17,311 nucleotides of DNA. Origin: Syntrophaceae bacterium (GTDB taxonomy: Bacteria > Desulfobacterota > Desulfomonilia > Desulfomonilales > Desulfomonilaceae). The position numbers were made by a program, and so were the translations under genes. The notes below the pieces were generated by a model. That model was given only the letters and a program-made list of their open reading frames with translations. It was not told the DNA's origin and made no database searches. This document shows, piece by piece, positions 1 to 6,628 of this stretch (position 1 is its first letter; the number at the start of each line of letters is the position of its first letter). The stretch is from assembly GCA_014874425.1 (NCBI GenBank), contig JACWAG010000112.1, positions 1-17,311 of the forward strand, given 5' to 3'.

Positions 1-33
1 CATTTAATTTACCTAGGCCACCTGTTGTTTTTG

Positions 34-885
34 TTATGAGCGAAGTCTTCTGGACTGTTGAACAGACAACTGATAGTCAGAACTTTTCTTAAACAAAATA
101 CCGAGATAAGGTATTTTGCCTTGGACCAAATCCTTTGGCCTGAAATCAGGGTCCTTTTTCAACGCTCTAACCCAGTTTATTAGTTCTCTGGTGGCTGGTT
201 TCTTTTCTATTCCCTGAAAATCACGCAGCTTGTAAAAAGTCTTCACGGCTATATCCAGTAATTCATTGTCCAGTTCCGGAAAGTGAACTTTTATGATCAT
301 ACGCATCATATCAGGGTCGGGAAATGCGATATGATGAAAATTGCACCTTCCAAGGAATGGGTCTGAAAGGTCCTTTTTTGAATTGGATGTTATGATGATA
401 ACGGGTCTGTTTTTGGCCTTAATAGTTTTGTCGATCTCGATAATGTCGAACTCCATCTGATCCAGGACGTCGAGCATGTCGTCTTGGAAATCCGTGTCGG
501 CCTTGTCAATTTCGTCAATTAGGAGCACGACTCGGCTATCCGCTACAAAGGCCCGGCCTATTTTACCCATCTGAATGTATTCCTCGATGTTACTCACGTC
601 CCGCTTTGAATCACCGAATCTACTGTCATTGAGACGCGTGAGGGTATCGTATTGGTATAGGGCGTCAACTAGTTTGAGGCTTGATTTTACGTTCAGCACG
701 ATAAGTCGCATGTTTTGAGAAGTGGCTATTGCGTGAGCGAGCATCGTCTTTCCAGTGCCTGGTTCGCCTTTTAGAAGCAGCGGCATTTCCAACGCGATTG
801 AAATGTTAACTATTTTCGCCAGTTCTTCGTCGAGCACATACTTGGATGCGCCTTCAAAGACAGGCGGCGATGATTCATGGGGCAT
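34..885 (-). CDS. MoxR-type AAA+ ATPase
   Basis: Predicted cytoplasmic AAA+ ATPase of the MoxR/AAA_5 type. These ATP-driven chaperones usually help metal-cofactor insertion or complex maturation together with a von Willebrand A partner. Visible with numbering from the chosen start: Walker A GEPGTGKT (40-47), Walker B ending LLIDEID with the acidic pair at 124-125, sensor-1 Asn in IITSNS (about 168) and an arginine finger in DPFLGRC (about 180). The frame stays open to 996, but the ATG at 885 is preferred: AAAGGAG lies nine bases upstream of it, and the extra 37 residues at 996 have no such site and look unlike the family. This gives 283 residues, normal for MoxR proteins. The partner gene is not in the window; its start may be at the left edge. 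The substrate cannot be told from sequence. Confidence 0.85.
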   Translation of the reverse strand: MPHESSPPVFEGASKYVLDEELAKIVNISIALEMPLLLKGEPGTGKTMLAHAIATSQNMRLIVLNVKSSLKLVDALYQYDTLTRLNDSRFGDSKRDVSNIEEYIQMGKIGRAFVADSRVVLLIDEIDKADTDFQDDMLDVLDQMEFDIIEIDKTIKAKNRPVIIITSNSKKDLSDPFLGRCNFHHIAFPDPDMMRMIIKVHFPELDNELLDIAVKTFYKLRDFQGIEKKPATRELINWVRALKKDPDFRPKDLVQGKIPYLGILFKKSSDYQLSVQQSRRLRS

Positions 886-1225
886 TAATTTGGGCTCCTT
901 TATTCTGTTAAATAGATTTAAGAAAACATAATCCACCATTTTCCAAAAAATAGGCAATGGGTTCGTTGTAAATTGTTCCCGAGGAAAAAAACTCATCGAA
1001 AACCTTTATTACCGTTCTTGCTAAAGAGTCAACAAGCATATTCCAAAGGACGAGGCGTAGTTGTAAAATCGCAGTGGCGTTAGCCAATTCCCGTCCAAAC
1101 GTTAAAGGTCGTTGAGGGCGGATTTTTTGACTTGACATTAAACCGAAATGCTGGATAAGGTACGTGAGTCACCCATGGGTTAAGGTTTTTTGTAAATGCG
1201 AGATTTGGTGGAGCGAAAAAAAGGG
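886..1225. other. non-coding gap before the exported-protein pair
   Basis: This stretch separates the leftward ATPase from the rightward promoter at 1226. A 76-codon frame on the minus strand (1138-908) has no convincing RBS and no recognisable features, so I do not call it a gene. A weak TTGACA box at 1132-1137 has only a poor -10 (TAAGGT, 1156-1161). The ATPase promoter should lie here, but I cannot place it with confidence. Confidence 0.4.
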
Positions 1226-1256
1226 TTGACAACGTTGCGGATTTCTGTAATAAAGT
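1226..1256 (+). promoter_or_regulatory. sigma70-like promoter of first exported-protein gene
   Basis: A consensus -35 TTGACA lies at 1226-1231. The candidate -10 is TAAAGT at 1251-1256 (spacing 19) or TAATAA at 1248-1253 (spacing 16); neither is perfect. The eight bases TTGACAAC are repeated exactly at the promoter of the second exported-protein gene (1966-1973), which supports a shared control design. Confidence 0.6.
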
Positions 1257-1313
1257 TAAAACACATCCAGAGCTATATTTTTTTGGAGGCTATCCAAATC
1301 TGGTATTAAGGCT

Positions 1314-1327
1314 TCCTTTGGAAAGGA
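1314..1327 (+). promoter_or_regulatory. leader hairpin just upstream of RBS
   Basis: The perfect palindrome TCCTTTGGAAAGGA sits seven bases before the AAAGGAGG ribosome site of the first exported-protein gene. As RNA it could form a five-pair stem with a four-base loop. The second gene has a stronger hairpin in the same place, so a role in mRNA stability or translation is possible; this is inference. Confidence 0.35.
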
Positions 1328-1349
1328 TTGATGAAAGGAGGATGAGGGT

Positions 1350-1826
1350 ATGGTTAAGAGAACATTAGTAGTTCTCGGTATTTTGTCTCTGACGCTGATG
1401 GTGGCGGGGACTTCTTTCGGCTTCATGGGTGGGGGCTGCGGCTCGCAGTGCTCGCCGCTTTATGTTCCGGTTGATTGCCCCGACACTGGTGTGTCAAAGA
1501 CCATAGTTAAGACATGGGAATGCAAGATAGAGGGTCCTTGCCCTGCGCCTATGCCTGGTTGTGGTTCTTCATGCAACAATCTTAAAGGACCAAGACCCGG
1601 ACTATTGTGCTGCCTAGCTGGTGTTGTTGGCGCCCCGTTTGATGCAATTTTTGGTGGGTTCGGTGGCGTATATGGTTGTAACACATGTTTCGGTGGCGGC
1701 GGCGGTTGTGGCAGCGGCGGCGGTCGTGGCTGTGGCTCTCCGTTTCTAGGCGGTCTTTCTGGGGTTTTTGGCTCGGGCGCAACCATGTTGTCCGGAGAGA
1801 CGACTGTTTTTGGCGCTCTTTGGTAA
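1350..1826 (+). CDS. small exported Gly/Cys-rich protein
   Basis: An exported protein of 158 residues with no family I can name. Residues 1-24 form a clear signal peptide: basic MVKR, a hydrophobic stretch, then a small-residue end at TSFG. The mature part has 13 cysteines and a GGX-type low-complexity tract (about residues 113-132). A hydrophobic segment (PGLLCCLAGVVGAPFDAIFG) has a counterpart in the next gene. It starts at an ATG eight bases after a near-perfect AAAGGAGG. It has its own promoter (1226) and terminator (1858-1893), so it is a single-gene unit likely expressed at high level. The many cysteines suggest disulfide bonding or metal binding in the envelope, but no known motif proves this. 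The next gene, at 2085, is a shorter paralogue. Confidence 0.85.
   Translation: MVKRTLVVLGILSLTLMVAGTSFGFMGGGCGSQCSPLYVPVDCPDTGVSKTIVKTWECKIEGPCPAPMPGCGSSCNNLKGPRPGLLCCLAGVVGAPFDAIFGGFGGVYGCNTCFGGGGGCGSGGGRGCGSPFLGGLSGVFGSGATMLSGETTVFGALW
1688..1738 (+). repeat. GGC/GGT low-complexity tract
   Basis: In-frame run of glycine codons (GGC, GGT) broken by Cys, Ser and Arg codons inside the first exported protein. Such tracts can change length by slippage. The reading frame is intact here. Confidence 0.5.
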
Positions 1827-1857
1827 GCTTAGACAACGCTTGTGAACGCGTTTATAC

Positions 1858-1899
1858 ACGAGGCCGGATCCTGGTAACACAATCCGGCCCCGTTTCCTA
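1858..1899 (+). terminator. rho-independent terminator of first exported-protein gene
   Basis: Left arm 1858-1869 (ACGAGGCCGGAT) pairs with right arm 1882-1893 (ATCCGGCCCCGT), giving eleven pairs with one A/C mismatch and a 12-base loop. A short T run follows (1893-1895). It begins 32 bases after the stop codon. Confidence 0.8.
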
Positions 1900-1965
1900 A
1901 ACTTGGCGTTGCTTCTTTAGTGTGAGTCTCCGATAGGCGGGTTCCGCTGGGGAAGTAAAAAATTC

Positions 1966-1994
1966 TTGACAACCCTTTAAACATAAGGTAAAAA
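1966..1994 (+). promoter_or_regulatory. sigma70-like promoter of second exported-protein gene
   Basis: A consensus -35 TTGACA (1966-1971), ideal 17-base spacing and a -10 TAAAAA (1989-1994). The -35 and two following bases match the first unit's promoter exactly. It lies after the first unit's terminator, so the two genes are transcribed separately. Confidence 0.65.
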
Positions 1995-2034
1995 TAGCGT
2001 AAATTGTGCGCTAAAAATTGACGAAATATAACTT

Positions 2035-2061
2035 GACGTCCGGATTGTTAACCGGAACGTC
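2035..2061 (+). promoter_or_regulatory. leader hairpin upstream of RBS
   Basis: GACGTCCGG (2035-2043) pairs with CCGGAACGTC (2052-2061) with one bulged base and an eight-base loop. It lies in the 5' leader of the second exported-protein gene and ends eight bases before its RBS. There is no T run, so it is not a terminator. A stabilising 5' stem is a fair guess. Confidence 0.45.
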
Positions 2062-2084
2062 TTGAATGAAAGGAGGATGAGGGT

Positions 2085-2483
2085 ATGGTTAGAAAATTCG
2101 TTGTAGCTCTTGGAATCCTGGCTATGCTAACATTAGGCGTGGGGATGTCCTGGAGTTACACAGTAAGTTCGTGGCCGGCTCCGGGTATTCCGAACACTAC
2201 TTTTTTGCCCGGGGGTTCTTGTCTGGCTGGCGTTAACCCGGAGGATGTTACTCTTAGAGGGCCTGTGGCTCCAGCGTGCGAGCCTCCATTGATTCCCGGC
2301 GTGTTGCATGCGGCCTTGAGTATTCCTTTTAGAGCCTTGGGGTTAGTTGCCACTCCTATATTCACCGGTCAGCTTGCTCCTGGCAACAACTGCTGCCCCG
2401 TTGAATTGGATGGTCCCGCTTATGTTACAGCCGCTGTTCCTTGCACACCGGTTCACGTTTATACTGGTCCTAGGGGCTGGTAA
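2085..2483 (+). CDS. small exported protein, paralogue of the preceding gene
   Basis: An exported protein of 132 residues, not assignable to a named family. The signal peptide covers about residues 1-23 (MVRK, hydrophobic core, then MSWS). The mature chain has five cysteines, many prolines and a hydrophobic segment (LIPGVLHAALSIPFRALGL) that matches the central segment of the gene at 1350 in pattern and position. It lacks that gene's glycine tract. The region from 2066 through the start codon and sixth coding base is identical to 1331-1356, including the AAAGGAGG site, which fixes the start. Its own promoter, leader hairpin and terminator surround it. The leader and RBS are more alike than the mature proteins, suggesting duplication with protein divergence and conserved expression. 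Confidence 0.85.
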   Translation: MVRKFVVALGILAMLTLGVGMSWSYTVSSWPAPGIPNTTFLPGGSCLAGVNPEDVTLRGPVAPACEPPLIPGVLHAALSIPFRALGLVATPIFTGQLAPGNNCCPVELDGPAYVTAAVPCTPVHVYTGPRGW

Positions 2484-2511
2484 ACCAACAAAGGGTATTG
2501 TGATGCTCTTT

Positions 2512-2545
2512 AAAAAGGGTCGGGTCTTCTCGGCCCTTTTTCTTT
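2512..2545 (+). terminator. rho-independent terminator of second exported-protein gene
   Basis: AAAAAGGGTCG (2512-2522) pairs with CGGCCCTTTTT (2531-2541), including one G-T pair, around an eight-base loop; the T-rich arm runs on into CTTT. It lies 28 bases after the stop. The A/T arms make it potentially two-way, but the converging MFS gene ends some 200 bases away. Confidence 0.85.
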
Positions 2546-2749
2546 GTACCATCGAACGTATTTACCACAACTCAGGCGCGGGCTCCTAAACCTTCTCAAC
2601 ACGTAGCTGTTAACCAACCGTAGATACTGTACATAAGTAGTCATGATTCCCCCCCGTTCACCTTAGTAATGAATGTAAATCAGGATCCTATCGATATCGG
2701 GTCCGAGCCAGAGATGGTTTAACCACTGGGAATAAAATCATGGCTAACT

Positions 2750-3934
2750 TCACTTATGAGGAACGATCTCTTGTGTTGGCGCTGACGGGCTTCTATTTAG
2801 AGCAAACATGAGAACGCAAAAAAAGGCCGCAAGCAGCATCAAACAACCTCCAAAAACGAACATGAATGATAAACTTTGAAAGTTTGCAATAAAACCCCAG
2901 AGCAAAACGGATAAGTTTATTCCTACTCCGAATGACCCTGTGAAAAGTGACACCACGATTGCACGATTGATCTCAGTGGAACGATCCACCATTCGAGCCA
3001 TCATAGCTGGATAAGAAATCCCCTGTGTTACGCCAAAAAGTCCGCCCAGAAACCCCGTCTGCCAGAGGGCTTGTATTTGGGATGTCGCGACTAAAAGGGC
3101 CCCAAAACCAATTAGGCAAAAAAATATTATTTTGTCGCGATCCATTCGATCAACTAAAGACCCTAGAATTACTCTTACAAAGATTAAAAAGACCCCATAA
3201 GACGTAAAGAAAATCCCCGCCCTCATGCCAAGGCTCTTAGCAAAAAGAGGAAAGAACGTATTCATCGCTGCGAATCCTGAGCCGAATACCGCAACGAGGG
3301 CCATCATGGCAATATGTCTTCCATCAAAGACGGTTGGAAAAAACTTCACGCGGGGCTCTCTCGACCGATCAGCCCGGGGAAGTTCCGTGAATGTTAAGCC
3401 AAGGCACGCTCCGAAAATACCAAAAATAGCCAATAGAACGAAATATGCGTTAAATCCATAATGAATCAGGACAGTTTCGCCTAGATATGGGCCAATCGCG
3501 ACAGCAAGCGAACCAGAAATTCCGTATAGCCCTATTCCTTGAACTCTCTTGTGGTAAGGCAACAGATCTACCAGAGCGGTAGAGCACGCGTTGAAACACG
3601 CCGCAAATGCCAATCCCTGTAACAGTCTTATAAGCAACATCCATTGAGAATAACTTTCGAAGAATATAAAACCGAGATTTGAAAGCCCAACTGTAAGGAT
3701 GCCAAAGACTATAAAATTCTTGCGGCCATACTGATCAATTAAGGGGGCGATGAACGGAAGCGAACCAAGAGAAGTTATCCCGGCCGATGCCATCAAGACA
3801 CCGATATCCCAAGTGTTTGCGCCTAGGTCAGAGACAAAAATCGATAGAAAACTCCAAGCTGAGACCACTAGGAAAAGAAAGAAATTAGAACCGGCTAGAA
3901 CCATAAAACGGACATTGGTTAGGAATTCTGTCAT
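2750..3934 (-). CDS. MFS family transporter
   Basis: Major facilitator superfamily inner-membrane transporter, 394 residues with about 12 hydrophobic segments, a normal length. Motif A appears between helices 2 and 3 as APLIDQYGRKN (63-73), with its weaker echo GSLVDRMDRDK (258-268) in the second half. A motif-B-like RLLQG (103-107) and a motif-C-like GPYLGE (148-153) point to the drug/metabolite antiporter side of the superfamily, but the substrate is unknown. The charged stretch around 184-197 is the usual central cytoplasmic loop. The ATG at 3934 has no clear SD; a second Met at codon 11 is no better, so the longer form is kept. The lipoprotein gene lies 174 bases upstream on the same strand, too far to prove an operon. 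Confidence 0.88.
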   Translation of the reverse strand: MTEFLTNVRFMVLAGSNFFLFLVVSAWSFLSIFVSDLGANTWDIGVLMASAGITSLGSLPFIAPLIDQYGRKNFIVFGILTVGLSNLGFIFFESYSQWMLLIRLLQGLAFAACFNACSTALVDLLPYHKRVQGIGLYGISGSLAVAIGPYLGETVLIHYGFNAYFVLLAIFGIFGACLGLTFTELPRADRSREPRVKFFPTVFDGRHIAMMALVAVFGSGFAAMNTFFPLFAKSLGMRAGIFFTSYGVFLIFVRVILGSLVDRMDRDKIIFFCLIGFGALLVATSQIQALWQTGFLGGLFGVTQGISYPAMMARMVDRSTEINRAIVVSLFTGSFGVGINLSVLLWGFIANFQSLSFMFVFGGCLMLLAAFFCVLMFALNRSPSAPTQEIVPHK

Positions 3935-4108
3935 TTGGGATCAAATAGGAATTGAATCATGTTCTGAAACTCACTCCAGTAAGCTCTCCAGTGTCAAAAA
4001 TAACAATAGGCCGATAACGTATGACGAAATCGGCCCTAAACAGCTTCATTGAGAAATTTATAATTTAGAGACAAATGAAAAGCAACCAAAGTCAGTATCA
4101 GCGATTAC

Positions 4109-4399
4109 TCAATTTCTATCTTTCCAAAGAAATCTTCGAGGGTTTTTTCCTCCTCCAGACTCGGGCGATGTTGGAGAAATAGTATTCCCGGGTTGGCCGG
4201 GCCCGTAAGGGCTGGGAGAACTGAGGTTCTGAGGAAACTGATTTGTCGGACCGTTAGATCTGTTCTCGGTGATGTCCTCCTCTCTAACCTTAGGAGTCGA
4301 ATCGATGTTCTCTTTGGTCTGTGGGTCGATAGCGGCACAGCTCAACAGACCACATAATAGGATAACAAATGACAATGATCTAAGGGTAACAGTATACAT
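4109..4399 (-). CDS. small Pro/Ser/Asn-rich lipoprotein
   Basis: Predicted lipoprotein of 96 residues. From the ATG at 4399 it has a short basic N-terminus, a hydrophobic core and the lipobox L-L-S-C with the modified cysteine at residue 21. The remaining 75 residues are rich in Pro, Ser, Asn and Gly, with no domain I recognise, and look unfolded. The open frame continues upstream to 4462, but the ATG at 4399 is preferred because GGAGAG precedes it and the signal peptide begins there. An overlapping frame at 4105-4338 is a shadow. It would be processed by Lgt, encoded at 14511. Function unknown; an envelope tether or spacer is possible. Confidence 0.72.
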   Translation of the reverse strand: MYTVTLRSLSFVILLCGLLSCAAIDPQTKENIDSTPKVREEDITENRSNGPTNQFPQNLSSPSPYGPGQPGNTISPTSPESGGGKNPRRFLWKDRN

Positions 4400-4509
4400 C
4401 ACGATGTCTCTCCATGCTTGGTTAGGCCGGTCATACAAATCTAATAAACCAGGACGCGTCAACCGTGAGTTGGCTGAAATAAGATTTCAATTCGTGCGTT
4501 GACAAAAGT

Positions 4510-4529
4510 CTTATAAGGCAGCCTATAAG
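4510..4529. promoter_or_regulatory. inverted repeat, possible operator
   Basis: CTTATA and TATAAG face each other across eight bases that are themselves nearly symmetric (aGGC a GCC). The loop would be too small for a good RNA hairpin, so a dimeric regulator site is the more likely reading. It lies 110 bases upstream of the lipoprotein start and next to a TTGACA (4499-4504, + strand) that has no gene to serve. Confidence 0.3.
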
Positions 4530-4614
4530 TTATTCGATCAGAATTATCCAGAACTAGCGCTTTCGATAATGTCATGAGGTCACCTTGTAAAATTTAAGCT
4601 CTTTATGCGTAAAA

Positions 4615-5289
4615 TCAAAATTTGTCATGAGTCATCGCCTTATAGACTCGAAACAGAACAACCATATTCGTGTGGACAACGAGATAAGCCAGGGCCCACA
4701 GCGGAATCAAAGAACTAATTGGGCTTAGTAGTCCGCATATTGCTACAATGGCAGTCCGCGTTCCTTTACTGACTAAAGTAGGCTTTCCAAAGCTAATTCC
4801 CAAATTCTGAGCCCGAGCGCTGGTATAACTAATTAGGCCGCTTCCGATTAGGGCAAGGGTTGCCATTGTGATTAAAAAGCCTGTACCCCATTCGGAATTA
4901 TTGTGCAAATTGAAAATGACCAATCCCATTACCATTGATCCATCCGCGTATCTATCCAGAACGGAATCAAGAAATGCTCCGGAATTTGTTACTCGGTTGG
5001 TTAACCTCGCAAATTGCCCGTCCACTCCATCAAACACTTGAGATGTAGCCGCCATTAATCCGGCCAAAAATCCAAAGTCAAAAGAAAAGAGAACTCCAGA
5101 GAAAACACCTGTAATCATAGAAAATAAAGTAATCATCCAAGGTTTTAAGGCGCTACATTTGAGGAGCCTCTGTGTAATCGGGGACGAGAGATTGACTTTG
5201 ATCCACTTTAGGATAAAGCGATCGGTCGGTTTGTTTTTCCATTCTGTCGCCAATTTTTGTCTCCTCACTAACGGTCGTGATTCCGACAT
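4615..5289 (-). CDS. CDP-alcohol phosphatidyltransferase, inositol-phosphate type likely
   Basis: Integral membrane enzyme that moves a phosphoalcohol between a CDP carrier and an acceptor. The full CDP-alcohol motif is present: D-x2-D-G-x2-A-R-x8-G-x3-D-x3-D, with metal-binding and catalytic Asp residues at 93, 96, 114 and 118 (numbered from 5307). Several membrane helices follow. The N-terminal amphipathic stretch is typical of this family. The divergent neighbour makes inositol 3-phosphate, so this is a good candidate for phosphatidylinositol-phosphate synthase or a DIPP-synthase-like enzyme. The fused or separate inositol-1-phosphate cytidylyltransferase needed for the latter is not in the window. 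Start: a TTG at 5307 and the ATG at 5289 lack an SD; a TTG at 5253 has GAGGAG seven bases upstream and also keeps the whole domain. The ATG is given, but 5253 may be the true start. Confidence 0.85.
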   Translation of the reverse strand: MSESRPLVRRQKLATEWKNKPTDRFILKWIKVNLSSPITQRLLKCSALKPWMITLFSMITGVFSGVLFSFDFGFLAGLMAATSQVFDGVDGQFARLTNRVTNSGAFLDSVLDRYADGSMVMGLVIFNLHNNSEWGTGFLITMATLALIGSGLISYTSARAQNLGISFGKPTLVSKGTRTAIVAICGLLSPISSLIPLWALAYLVVHTNMVVLFRVYKAMTHDKF

Positions 5290-5322
5290 TGGAACAATTG
5301 AATTCAAGAATAATTGTGTTAT

Positions 5323-5347
5323 GTTAAAAGTATCAAATTACTTTAAC
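5323..5347. promoter_or_regulatory. inverted repeat in divergent intergenic region
   Basis: GTTAAAAGTA (5323-5332) and TACTTTAAC (5339-5347) form an imperfect dyad with one extra A and a six-base centre. It lies between the divergent CDP-alcohol enzyme and inositol-phosphate synthase genes, a natural place for an operator controlling both. No clear -35/-10 pair could be placed around it. Confidence 0.35.
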
Positions 5348-5428
5348 GGCTGTCTACTGAAAGTATTACGCAAATAATCAAGAGTTGGTTTTGCCTTTGT
5401 ACATAAAGGGATGGGAAAAGGGGTTTCG

Positions 5429-6523
5429 ATGAAGAAAATCAAGGTTGCCATCGTAGGCGTTGGGAACTGCGCAAGCGCTCTAATTCAGGGGATTCATTAT
5501 TATGATTCAGTAGATGCGCATACAATTGGACTAATGCACGCTATGATTGGCCAATATGGACCCTCCGATATAGAAGTTGTGGCCGCTTTCGACATTGACG
5601 CGAGAAAAGTTGGCAAAGACGTTTCAGTTGCGGTCTTTTGCAATCCAAACTGTTGTGTGCATATCGTAAAAGAAGCCCCCAAAAGTGGTGTAATTGTTAG
5701 AATGGGGTCAATTCTCGATGGATTCTCATCCCACATGAACGAATATCCGGCGCCACAGACCTTCAAACTGTCTAATGAAGAGGAAATGTGTCAGGAGGAT
5801 ATTGTATCGATCCTCAAGGAATCAGAATCAGAAATAATGCTTAATTATCTTCCTGTCGGCTCACAATTAGCTACCGCTTTTTACGCTGAGTGCGCCTTAA
5901 AAGCTGGTCTAGGGTTTGTGAACAATATTCCCGTTTTCATAGCAAGTGACAAAATATGGACAGACCGGTTCAAGAAACTGGGACTGCCAATTATTGGCGA
6001 CGATATTAAATCTCAAATTGGGGCAACCATTGTTCATCGAGTTTTATCGGACCTTTTTGAGAAGAGGGGAGCAAAGATAGATCGAACTTATCAGCTCAAT
6101 GTTGGAGGAAATACTGATTTTCTTAACATGATAAATCGGGAACGGCTTAAATCAAAGAAAATTTCAAAGACCGAGGCTGTTCAATCAGTATTCTTTAATC
6201 AGTTGGATGATGACAAGATTCATGTTGGCCCAAGTGATTATGTCCCGTGGCTCAAAGACAACAAAATATGCTTTATTAGAATCGATGGAAGGATATTTGG
6301 AAATGTCCCGATAAATTTGGAGTTGCGCCTTTCCGTAGAAGATTCCCCCAATTCTGCAGGAGTTGGAATAGACGCTATCAGATGTTGTAAGCTTGCCCTG
6401 GACAACGGGATAGGGGGTGTTCTGGAGGGCCCTTCGGCGTATTTCATGAAGAGACCTCCTGTACAGTTCACAGATGACAAGGCATATGAATTGACTGAGG
6501 CGTTCATATCGGAATATTCGTGA
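5429..6523 (+). CDS. ino1: inositol-3-phosphate synthase (bacterial/archaeal type)
   Basis: Converts glucose 6-phosphate to 1D-myo-inositol 3-phosphate with NAD as internal redox cofactor (EC 5.5.1.4), the first step of inositol lipid or solute synthesis; cytoplasmic. Numbered from 5429: NAD-binding G-V-G-N-C-A-S at 10-16, LPVGS at 141-145, GDDIKSQIGAT at 190-200, NVGGNTDF at 224-231, the Lys-rich catalytic segment at 240-247 and SDYVPWLKDNK at 269-279. All are typical of the short prokaryotic form; 364 residues is normal. The frame opens at an ATG at 5411, but that ATG has AAAGGG directly against it; the ATG at 5429 has AAAAGGGG five bases away and begins MKKIKVAIVG, the usual N-terminus. 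It diverges from the CDP-alcohol enzyme across about 140 bases, and the methyltransferase follows 105 bases downstream. Confidence 0.93.
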   Translation: MKKIKVAIVGVGNCASALIQGIHYYDSVDAHTIGLMHAMIGQYGPSDIEVVAAFDIDARKVGKDVSVAVFCNPNCCVHIVKEAPKSGVIVRMGSILDGFSSHMNEYPAPQTFKLSNEEEMCQEDIVSILKESESEIMLNYLPVGSQLATAFYAECALKAGLGFVNNIPVFIASDKIWTDRFKKLGLPIIGDDIKSQIGATIVHRVLSDLFEKRGAKIDRTYQLNVGGNTDFLNMINRERLKSKKISKTEAVQSVFFNQLDDDKIHVGPSDYVPWLKDNKICFIRIDGRIFGNVPINLELRLSVEDSPNSAGVGIDAIRCCKLALDNGIGGVLEGPSAYFMKRPPVQFTDDKAYELTEAFISEYS

Positions 6524-6531
6524 TGATCAAT

Positions 6532-6580
6532 CGCTTCATATAGGTAAACAAGAAGCGCTTCTTTATCGATTTTTAATCAT
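6532..6580 (+). terminator. weak candidate terminator or attenuator after ino1
   Basis: CGCTTC (6532-6537) can pair with GAAGCG (6552-6557). Alternatively the perfect palindrome AAGAAGCGCTTCTT (6550-6563) can fold on itself. A T-rich run follows near 6571. The two pairings exclude each other and neither stem is strong, so the methyltransferase may still be reached by read-through. Confidence 0.3.
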
Positions 6581-6628
6581 GGAATCACCTCAGTGAAGGT
6601 GGCTATCCGTCACGAAGGCAGATGAATA

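Noticed and set aside
908..1138. 76-codon minus-strand frame between the ATPase and the exported-protein gene
   Set aside because: No RBS, no recognisable features, and it runs close to the ATPase start; most likely chance.
1132..1161. TTGACA with TAAGGT as a second promoter before the exported-protein gene
   Set aside because: The -10 matches only three of six positions at spacing 18; the box at 1226 is closer and shared with the paralogue.
1460..1900. Overlapping frames on both strands within the Gly/Cys-rich gene
   Set aside because: Shadows caused by the GC-rich glycine tract; the 1350 frame has promoter, RBS, signal peptide and terminator.
4105..4338. 77-codon frame overlapping the lipoprotein
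   Set aside because: Arg/Thr-rich shadow frame; the lipobox frame with its own RBS is the real one.
4571..4633. Repeated GTCATGAG near 4571 and 4624
   Set aside because: Only eight bases long and the second copy is coding sequence at the end of the CDP-alcohol gene; likely chance.
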